Shown piece by piece: positions 56,169 through 64,000 of a stretch of DNA of 64,000 bases; positions within the stretch are counted from its first letter, which is position 1, and the number at the start of each line of letters is the position of its first letter. The stretch is from Spodoptera frugiperda (lineage: Eukaryota > Arthropoda > Insecta > Lepidoptera > Noctuidae): the NCBI RefSeq assembly GCF_023101765.2, contig NC_064231.1, forward strand, positions 2,108,001 to 2,172,000, in the 5' to 3' direction. The position numbers were made by a program, and so were the translations under genes. Under the pieces are notes generated by a model. The model searched no databases, was not told where the DNA came from, and saw nothing but the letters and a program-made list of their open reading frames with translations.

Positions 56169-56321
56169 GGGTCGGTTCATATCTGACGGAACATGCGTCG
56201 CGTATCATCGGTCGCGAACAGAAAAATGTATAGAAAAACTGACCGTTCACACTCAACCGATGATACGTCAGTTCGATCAATGATACGCTCGACGTATTTT
56301 ACGCCAGATATGAAAGGACTC
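56169..56321. mobile_element. Harbinger-like MITE, 153 bp, TAA flanks
   Basis: Left end GGGTCGGTTCATATCTGACG and right end (complement GAGTCCTTTCATATCTGGCG) are imperfect terminal inverted repeats, flanked by TAA on both sides (56166-56168, 56322-56324). Inside, 'gcgtatcatcggtcgcg' and 'accgatgatacgtcag' form a second inverted pair. Length, TIR start and 3-bp TAA duplication fit a PIF/Harbinger-type MITE; no transposase part is present. It is a different family from 22455-22758. Confidence 0.72.
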
Positions 56322-56679
56322 TAATTTCCCTAGAAATTTTTAAAAATGGAATGGAATAACGGTTAAAATGCACAATAAATTAAAAAAAAAATCATTATCT
56401 TTTTAAGTACATACTAAGCGTTCTAATTTTAAAAGTAACGGATTTAAATACTGAAAAATTCTGTTGTAGCTTATTATGACCATAGAGCTAACGACTAGGT
56501 AGAAACACTAGCTTGAAGTTTAATTAAAACCTTTTTGCTATCGACTTGACTTCGCTTAGTTTAAAAATGGCTCAAGTCTCATTTTTAATGAAGCAAGCTG
56601 TTTAATTAACGGGGCTATTAATATTTGTAGTCAATATTTTAGTATTTTTTTGTGTTGTAGAAGGATTTCCAATCACGGT

Positions 56680-56864
56680 TTTAATTATTATGTTATCGGC
56701 TTACTCTCGTAATTGTTTGACGAGGAACTCGACTAGTTTCAAGCCATGCTAGAGGCTCATATTCATGAGCAGCATTCCGCGGCACACGACACGGTAACTG
56801 TCGCGCTGCTTGCTACTCGTAGCAGCACACATAATAATTAATTTAGTATGTCTCACGAAAGTTG
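56680..56864. mobile_element. Foldback element H, long form
   Basis: The left side starts 'tttaattattatgttatcgg' + cttactctcgtaattgtttg + acgaggaactcgactagttt + caagccatgctagaggctca. The right side ends acataataattaatttagta + tgtctcacgaaagtt, the complement of the start of elements A, B and G. The middle holds the hairpin gctgcttgctactcgtagcagc-type stem (gctgct...agcagc near 56808-56826) and a GC-rich stretch. The left outer 'cgtgagacatac' is missing, the mirror image of element A. Confidence 0.72.
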
Positions 56865-56869
56865 TCATA

Positions 56870-58825
56870 AAATCGTGGTTTTCCGCTTATAACGGGTTGT
56901 AACTTATGTGAATACTGAGAATTTTAATCAGAAACCGTTACTAAGGGCAGTAATCAAGAAAAAAATCTGAAACAAAATTTTATCTAGCACACTTATCGAG
57001 TAATTGAAAAATATATCCTACAACATATCTTACTCTTATCTTTATTTCTTTTTATTACGCCTAGCACTCTAGTACTAAGATACAAATTACTAAGAGTGAG
57101 CAATCAATTCGATCAATTTAAATATAGACTGTAGGTGTTGCCAGTCTAGTGAAACAAGATTCTACCGCGCCACAGATAATAATAAACAAGTAAGTAGTTA
57201 ACTGCCAGTATAAAAATAAAAATATTGGAGCGCAATAAAAACAGTGAAACACTTTATAAAGTCATCAAAAATATTGCATTTTTATACTGTTACCCACTTG
57301 GCACAAACCTGCCTGAATTCCCAATTAACATCCTGATATAATTATGATATTCTTTTTTACGATTTCATAACGAACCCAGAAATACAAGTGGAGCAGGTTT
57401 ATGTTGTTTCAAAAATGACTGCCGCCGTTTTTCGTGTAGTTACGAGCACAATGTGTTTCATATCGAGGCAAGAGAACGCTCACTGTGCATACAAGGTAAT
57501 TTTAAATGCATTTTTATAAGGACATGTTATCAGATTACTTTTTTTGCGAATAGTACCTTGTGTATGTAAAATTGTTTACAATATAAAGAAAATACAATAG
57601 CATTAAATATAGCAAAAAGCTCTTCGTCAATTACATTCTATTCATAGATTTCAAGTTGGCATATTACATAGTTGAGAAGTATACACAAAATAAACGCATG
57701 AACTTTATTGAAGATCAATCGAAGCCAGAATTTGTTATTCTATTCTAAAAAGTAAGAACGTTCATATAAGTACATATTTTACTTAATAAATTTATTTGAA
57801 TTAGTATGGCATATCTTATACAATTTTGTAGGCATTAGTACTAAATATACCAAACAGTAAAAGAAAAAACATTTAATCTAACCTTTAAAAGAAACTCAGC
57901 TAAAAAAAAACTGCGTAATCTGAGAAAAAAATCTCAATGTCATAATTCCATTATCCAATCCCGCCCTTATTATAAGTAGGGAAATGAGAATGTAAATCAG
58001 CTCGAGAACTCGAAACTTTATCCCAAGATCGTGCTTTCCACAGGAACGTCCCTATTCATCAAATCTACCTACAGGAGGGTTAAATCCGGTGTCCGTACGT
58101 AATCGTACGATCGACTGCGTTACCGAATTCGGTGCGTGAGCCGCCTAACAAATCACCCTGTATTTTTAAAAGTGAAAAAGAGTTAGTGATGGGAAGCATT
58201 CGATGGAATTGGACTATGTGCGTGCGGGATTCCGTTATTACTTTTTCTTTTTTTATTTGGTTTGAAATGTTAGTGTTGTTTCAGGTTGAAGTTTTGGTGT
58301 TTGAATCAAAAATAAGTTACGATAGTGCTGCACTCTATTGAATGTGTTTGTTTACACACAATATCTGACTATATTTTAGTTGATATAGAGTTTTTTGAAA
58401 TATTATAGATTTCTTTAGAGAATTCATTAAACACATTATTGCAATTTCCCAACATTTCAATAAATAGGCTAACACACCGGTAGCATAGCAAAATAACAGG
58501 CCAATCATTAAAGCTCTACCAGGTTTCAAATCATTATGTTTAATTTAAATGAGCATAATTTAACAAGATATATTACAGGAACAAACCTTTATTGCATCTT
58601 GTAAATGGTCATAAAATAACAATAATCATTAATTACACTAAAACAGCTATTTGAAATCGTTGCTGGTGGTATATGGTTGTTAAATGTTTAATTAAAACAA
58701 ACCTGGGTAATTGCTTTGTAGGTACATTTAATTTGAATATTTAAAGAGTAACAATCAATTTGTACTACTTATTTAACTAGTATCTTTTGTTATTGTTACC
58801 GGACACATTTATTTTTTTGTATGAT
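56870..58825. other. No gene recognised
   Basis: AT-rich. A GC-richer patch at 58000-58140 (cgtacgtaatcgtacgatcg) includes overlapping CG palindromes. A 69-codon frame at 58132-58341 has a Phe-rich middle but no recognised motif. Confidence 0.35.
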
Positions 58826-59200
58826 CCGCTCCTCATACCCGCTACTCAGCTTACAATTTAATATAATATAATATTTGTTTTCACTGTACAGTTTTATCTA
58901 CTCTTGATCCGATTTAGTCCAATTTAGTAGTAAATTGTATAGTTCAACTGTTTGCTCTAAACACTTTACAATATATGTAACTGTATAGGTAAAACTGCAC
59001 CGAATTCAGTAATGTATCGATCGGTGTGTAACGTGCATAAGAAATGAATGAATTGTATGATAAACTCCTTATGCACGCTACACATCTTACAATTAAACCG
59101 TGCAGTTTTATCTATTCTAGATACGATTCTGTCAAAACTGTACAGTTTAAACTGCACAGTAAAATCGTAGGTCCATACAGCCTGTACAGTTAAAATATTA
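58826..59200. repeat. Compound direct and inverted repeat (ctgtacagttttatct)
   Basis: A segment at 58828-58920 (gctactcagcttacaattta ... ctgtacagttttatctactc) recurs directly at 59066-59128 (gctacacatcttacaattaa ... gtgcagttttatctattcta). It is also present as an inverted copy at 58984-59042 (aggtaaaactgcaccg ... gtgtgtaacgtgcataagaa). The right end adds aaaactgtacagtttaaact, itself palindromic. It is probably one or two nested MITE-like elements. The 63-codon frame at 58966-59157 is an artefact. Confidence 0.65.
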
Positions 59201-59204
59201 AAGT

Positions 59205-59655
59205 GTAGCCGCTATTAATGTTGTCGTTCTTTAAACACATTAAAAATATATTCAGTATTTGAATTACAAAGTGGATAAACCTAGGAAGTATTTCTAACTA
59301 AAATACTAGTTCATTTAGTACTAGTTATTACTAGGAAAGGGGTTAGACCAAGTGGGTCCTTTCCCACCGCTCCTGTAAATAGTAGGCATTCAAAGTTAAT
59401 GATGGTTGTATTTCATTCTGTTCAAAGGTTTTAAATTATTTGTACAACAGTTATGTGTATTATAACTTATTATTATTGATTGGTCAGTTTATTTCACTTG
59501 TAAAGTGAGCATTAAATTAAAACAGACAAAATAAAAAGTATTTAATTTTTAAACTGTTTTTCAGCTGTCTGTAGTGGAGATTTTATTAACAACGTGTTTT
59601 ATTAATATTGTATTTACAAAAAAATATTGCTGAAAATGCTAATAAATTATTTTAT
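59205..59655. other. No gene recognised
   Basis: AT-rich DNA. The short word 'actagttcatttagtactag' at about 59305-59326 forms a small inverted repeat. Nothing else was noticed. Confidence 0.35.
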
Positions 59656-59656
59656 C

Positions 59657-59713
59657 ATAACTTTCGTGAGACATAGTAAATTAATTATTATGTTATCGAC
59701 TTACACACGTAAT
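59657..59713 (+). mobile_element. Foldback element G, left end only
   Basis: 'aactttcgtgagacatagta' + aattaattattatgttatcg + acttacacacgtaa matches the left 55 bases of element A (39489-39610). The loop and right arm are absent. Confidence 0.65.
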
Positions 59714-59719
59714 AGATAA

Positions 59720-60285
59720 ATAATCTGATTTACCACATCAATTCAATAATTAAATTATTATCAATTAAATGTTTCATATAAAAAGTAATAAACTACTCAT
59801 ATATAAAAAGCATCCCCCCAAAAATCCCGTTCTTACCTCCAAAAACATGAGACACCATTAAACGTGCCTCGCGCCTAAAAACATTCGTTACCAACGCGAA
59901 AAAATATAGAAATAAAAATAAATGCGCGAATAAAAGTTTAATATCGGAATGAAAACGTTTATCCCGGGATTCTAGAATCACACGCCCATCTCTATGCTGC
60001 ATGTAGATTAGAGTCCCGGCTTTTATTTGCCATAGACTATACTGTCTTTGGAACACGTGTGAAATTCGTATTACGGTATTATTCTTTTTTTTTCTCTTTT
60101 TTTATTGTAAATGAGAACGGGGTGTTAAATTGAGGGCAAGGATGTGACGAGTTTTTGTTGTTTCTTTTTATGAGTAGTTAATTTATTTGAGAGTGGTATA
60201 AATAAAAAGTAGGTTTGCACTGACGTAAAATTACTTAATAACTTAATTCATATTTATACCTTAAAGGTCTAAGAAAAGGGGCACT
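59720..60285. other. No gene recognised
   Basis: AT-rich. An 87-codon minus-strand frame at 59793-60056 has no recognised motif. Confidence 0.35.
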
Positions 60286-60288
60286 TAG

Positions 60289-60326
60289 GTATCACATAAA
60301 ACACACTATACTGTTTGATGTGATAC
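60289..60326. repeat. Short hairpin, 15-bp arms
   Basis: gtatcacataaaaca (60289-60303) pairs with tgtttgatgtgatac (60312-60326) with a single mismatch around the 8-base loop cactatac. It is isolated, with no flanking element recognised. Confidence 0.75.
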
Positions 60327-60329
60327 AAG

Positions 60330-60890
60330 ATATTTGGTCAACCGCTCCGAAAATCTCAAACTCAAGACATTCTTAGCAGTTACACTAGTAACTAATAGAC
60401 TAGCAAGTCACAAACTATAACGTTACTAAACTAATATAACGTCTACATAACTTCACACTAATATATTATAACAGTTATATCCAACTGTCCACTGTAGGAT
60501 AAACGTGCGGAACTCGACCCCTACGTTATAATATCGATTTTGATACCAGACAACTAATAACTGCAGTTAAGGCTCAATTACTAGGTAGCAGTACCGGGAA
60601 TTCCCTTACTAACTTCAAAGTTTAAAACAACCTTTGGAAACTAAGAGAATTGGTACGAAGTTTGGTAAAAGTTTCTTTGAACAAATGTAGAACAATATTA
60701 GTTGTTGCTATTCTTATGTTAAGAACTGTTTTCGATCGCAACATTTTTAAAAATATGTTGAAGACGTTTGATTTTGTTCTTTCCGTCTCTCTATATACTC
60801 GTTCCAGATTGAAAAGAATAACTAGAAGATATTTTGATCTATTTCTTAATTACCAATTCATAAACTATTAAAAGAAAATGTTTAAAATTA
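60330..60890. other. No gene recognised
   Basis: AT-rich with a 73-codon frame at 60650-60871, rich in Arg and Phe, without recognised motif or repeat match. Confidence 0.35.
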
Positions 60891-60894
60891 TTAC

Positions 60895-61125
60895 CAACTA
60901 CCTGATGAGCGTGGCTTCGCTCGCATGGATAAAATATTTAATAAGGGCTTTGTGACTAAACTACGAAATATTTACTTTCTATAGTAAAAGTAGCATATGT
61001 TACTCCTTAGTATATCAGCTACCTGTCAGTAAAAGTCCCGTCAAAATCGGTTCAGACATTTCAGAGATTAGCCGGAACAAACAGACAGACAAACAAAAAT
61101 TGTAAAAAAACATTTTGTTGTGTGT
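60895..61125 (+). repeat. LINE 3' tail, well preserved
   Basis: Starts 'tgatgagcgtggcttcgctc' + gcatgga, passes 'aagtagcatatgttactcct', tagtatatcagctacctgtc, agtaaaagtcccgtcaaaat, cggttcagacatttcagaga and ttagccggaacaaacagaca, and ends gacaaacaaaaattgtaaaa. The diverged copy at 29690-29870 shares the order. This terminus is abundant in Lepidoptera (general knowledge). Confidence 0.72.
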
Positions 61126-61365
61126 ATTGTATGTAAATTCATATGCATGAACTAAAAAGCGGTTATTTTAAAATTACTTATTTTAATATTGGAGTGTCTG
61201 TTTTACCTTATTAAACTTGATGACCTGTCGTTGAACTTCCATCTTACTAAACAAACCTATTACAAGAAGTTTCGCTATAAAACAAAAATAGCACAACAAA
61301 TAAAACAAAAGCCATCGGGCTCCCCTTGGAATCCAGATGACGACCGAAACATTCATTAATTGTTC

Positions 61366-61392
61366 TCTTCATTCATTCATTCATTCATTCAT
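61366..61392. repeat. (ATTC)n microsatellite
   Basis: About six ATTC units, with one variant (atcc) at the right end. Confidence 0.85.
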
Positions 61393-61394
61393 CC

Positions 61395-63170
61395 ATTCAT
61401 TTGTCAAAATTACTAGCCATTGTCCGCTAGCCAATTAATTTCTTGGGCAGCAATTAGAGGAAAAGTAAATTAAAAAAACTCTCATCTTGCAGTGGTTTCT
61501 AAACAATTGTTTTATTAGGTACGTTTTTATTATTAGGTTGATTTTTGTAGTACTCCAAATCTGAATAGAAATGGTTGTGTGAACTTATACTTGGTTTTAA
61601 ATATCGTCGTATCGTAATGGTATAGATAGATTAGATTAGATTGGATTAGAAAACTCTTTATTGTACACCACTCAAAATTCCTTATTGTAAAACCACAAAT
61701 GACAAACATTCATAGGTATTTAAAAACAGACTTTCTTAATAAATTAACTATCCAACACGAAAATCTGTTTCTCATTGAACTAGCAGTTCCTAAGATAAAC
61801 ACATTTAAACAAACAATTTATTAATGTACGGTAATTATTATCTACATTCGCGCTCTTTGCTTTAACTTTTAACCGAGATAAAAAGGGAGTTTTCAGTTGG
61901 ACCTGTATGTATGTATGTTTGTGCGCGATTATCTTGCGTTTGGCTGAACAGATTTTGATGTGGTTTTCAGGATAGAAATATTAGCCAACCTAAAATAAAT
62001 GTAGGTTCGCATTTTAACTTATGTAGGCGGCTCCTTTTTTTATTAACCATTGGGTTGGTTGAATTGTTGTGGGTTAAAAGTTTGATACTGAGCATATTAT
62101 TTGTGTATAAATAAATGTGTTTACTAAGAGTTCAGGACTTCAGAACATATGCTAACTTTAGATGTTGTCCATATTATACTTTGCAGAATCTTCGCGAAAT
62201 TATTTGTAAACTTGCCAGACTTGATAATACTTGGTGTCATCTGTTAACTTAGTAAACTTTATAAACGTACAGACACATAAATTTATATAAAGGTCATTTA
62301 TTTAGATCTTACTCAAACTTAGCAAAGTTTTTAATCAAGTTTTATGATATTAATAGACAATACAATGTAACTTTTATTGTACTATGAAATTATGAATTCG
62401 TTAGTATTGTAATAGTTTTAGAAAGAATGTTGAAACTCTGTCGTAATATAGTAGAAACATTTTAATCGTCCACGAAAATATGATTAAAACTTAACTTTCT
62501 ACCAAAAATAATAAAACAGTTAAAGTCCTTAAAGTCATACTACTAACATATTTACCCGCGTGGGTAAATAATGTGACATTTATACTACCGAATTAAAAAA
62601 CTCGAACCACAAAAATCCTATTAAAAGCACATTTAAGGCGATACACAAATGACTTCACATACAAATAAAAACCATTTGAAAATCCATAAAATTTTAAAGT
62701 TAGTCGGCGTACTATCTGAAAGGTGCTTCCATAAAGCCTGGCTGATAACAAAGTACTTAAATTTAACTACCATGTGTTTTACTAACACTTATATTTAACC
62801 CATTACGATACATGAACCGTTTATATCGGAAATATTGAAATAAAAACAGTAGCCATAACATAAACCATAAACCTGGATAATATGCCGTGGACGCAAACTG
62901 GATACGTGGACATTCTACATGTTACTGTTAAAATTCCAAATCGGACATTCTTAGGTCTTAGTAGAGAGTCTTTGCGTCTACTAGCATTAACTTAGCAATG
63001 TAAAAAAACCAATTGGAAATTCACAAAACCGATCTAACATTCACTTTAACACTCCTCGATTTTAATATCAATGGAAAATATCTTACTAAATCTAAATTTA
63101 GTTTTTCCAAAGGTCGATTTCGCCAGCCAATCTCAATTTGAAGAGCTAATTGCGCTGTAGTTTTAGTGTA
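61395..63170. other. No gene recognised; possible LINE word at 61.87-61.98 kb
   Basis: AT-rich. 'aaccgagataaaaagggagt', a tgtatgtatgtttg run and 'gattttgatgtggttttcag' (61870-61972) look like part of a LINE tail, with no second copy here. The rest shows nothing. Confidence 0.35.
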
Positions 63171-63175
63171 TAAGT

Positions 63176-63300
63176 ATGTGTGCAAATACAGGTGCACTCT
63201 ATGTCCCCTCTCATAATCCGATGGGATGGTAATCCAACACGACCGTAGACAGGACTAACGGCTTTATACGCTTTCTGCGGTTCGAGGGTGAATGGAACAT
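63176..63300. repeat. Interspersed repeat fragment
   Basis: 'aaatacaggtgcactctatg' + tcccctctcataatccgatg + ggatggtaatccaacacgac + cgtagacaggactaacggct + ttatacgctttctgcggttc is a GC-richer block that recalls a widespread lepidopteran repeat containing 'ccgatgggacggcaatccga'. Recognised from memory only; no second copy in the window. Confidence 0.4.
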
Positions 63301-63319
63301 CGGTGAATTTTGAAAACAC

Positions 63320-63385
63320 CGATAGTATTATAAATGCAAAAGTGTGTTTGTCACTCGTTCACGCAAACGTTATTAAACATGGAAT
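63320..63385 (+). repeat. LINE tail start fragment
   Basis: 'ccgatagtattataaatgca' + aaagtgtgtttgtcactcgt + tcacgcaaacg resembles the usual 'actaatattataaatgcgaa' + agtgtgtttgttt boundary of LINE tails. Confidence 0.45.
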
Positions 63386-63458
63386 AATAACACATTGGGT
63401 GATAAATATAAAAAATACTTGCCATTATTATCTACCTTATGAATGAAACAGTCGTCAA

Positions 63459-63660
63459 CATTAACTTAAAAGTCACGGTTTCCTCACGTACATTAATGGA
63501 GAAAAGCTCTACTAGTGCGACTCCATAGGCTGTGCGATGTCACCGCATCTGCACACGCTACTTATGATGATAAGTCCATCTGTGACTCGAAGCTAGTAGA
63601 GCGTTTGTCCATTAATTTACGTAAGTAAACTGTGTTTTTTAGTTAATTTAGTCATTGACA
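63459..63660. mobile_element. Foldback element D, complete with long arms
   Basis: The left arm 63461-63515 (ttaacttaaaagtcacggtt ... gagaaaagctctactag) and right arm 63593-63646 (ctagtagagcgtttgtccat ... ttttttagttaa) are complementary over about 55 bases with 8 or 9 differences. The loop of about 77 bases includes 'tgtgcgatgtcaccgcatct' and agtccatctgtgactcgaag. Arm motifs match elements C, E and F. No coding capacity. 'aatttagtcat' follows the right arm. Confidence 0.8.
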
Positions 63661-64000
63661 AGGATAATAAAAATACTGTAAAATATTGAAGATTTTACTA
63701 AAAATCCTTAAAGTTTAACTTAGTTCTTACTTTTACAGCAACACATACAATTTTATAGCGTCAATTTAGTGTTATAAACGCAAATACGTAGGTACTGTAA
63801 CTTTCTAAGGGAATGTATTAAATAATATACATAAAACGACATGAGACTCCTTAGTCAAGACTCTTTTATAACACTGTGTACAATTTTATTAATTAAACTA
63901 TACGTAATAAAGGATGCTCTTAGGTATTAATTAAAATCAATATAATGGATTCAAAGTGAAAGTGCGATATATAGCGTTTTTATTTGTTTAACCTATCTTT

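Noticed and set aside
60903..60938. ctgatgag word that could start a hammerhead ribozyme core
   Set aside because: The required GAAA partner and three stems are missing. The word belongs to the start of a LINE tail (gagcgtggcttcgctcgc).

Overview
The window looks like non-coding nuclear DNA of a moth or butterfly, most likely a noctuid-type lepidopteran. It is AT-rich by eye. No reading frame longer than about 116 codons stands out. The sequence is studded with interspersed repeats of kinds typical of Lepidoptera: tRNA-derived SINEs, tails of RTE-like LINEs ending in ACAGACAA-type repeats or in a 'gcgggtcgctagta'-type end, short inverted-repeat DNA elements and foldback elements. There is no convincing intact protein gene, rRNA or functional tRNA gene, and no bacterial operon or CRISPR structure. 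It is best read as a long intergenic stretch or a very large intron. The species assignment is inference from repeat content only.

Layout. 1-9 kb: one copy each of two SINE families, a fragment of a repeat family called R4 here, and long plain AT-rich DNA. 9-20 kb: LINE tails, a 193-bp element with perfect 15-bp terminal inverted repeats flanked by TTAA (piggyBac-type signature), a 147-bp near-perfect hairpin element, an R3 repeat, and a small broken reading frame at 18.1-18.3 kb. 20-32 kb: SINE, R4 and R3 copies, a 304-bp TAA-flanked Harbinger-like element, the decayed C-terminal end of a LINE reverse transcriptase at 23.7-24.1 kb, and a cluster of LINE tails at 29.7-32.0 kb containing an expanded 8-bp minisatellite. 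32-46 kb: several foldback elements, R3 copies, LINE tails and a second Harbinger-like element. 46-57 kb: two more CCCTTAG hairpin elements, SINEs, a perfect 25-bp-arm palindrome, a 675-bp GC-rich island ending in (ATT)n, and another TAA-flanked element. 57-64 kb: a compound inverted and direct repeat, LINE tails and the largest foldback (about 55-nt arms).

How parts relate. The SINE1 family and the LINE remnant at 23.7-24.1 kb end in a similar 3' segment, which suggests that this LINE supplies the machinery for SINE1. At one SINE1 copy the 3' end runs directly into a CA/GT microsatellite. The foldback elements keep their arms complementary although arm sequences differ between copies. Nothing else forms a functional pathway. 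The small reading frames described are candidates only, and most other open frames fall on repeats.
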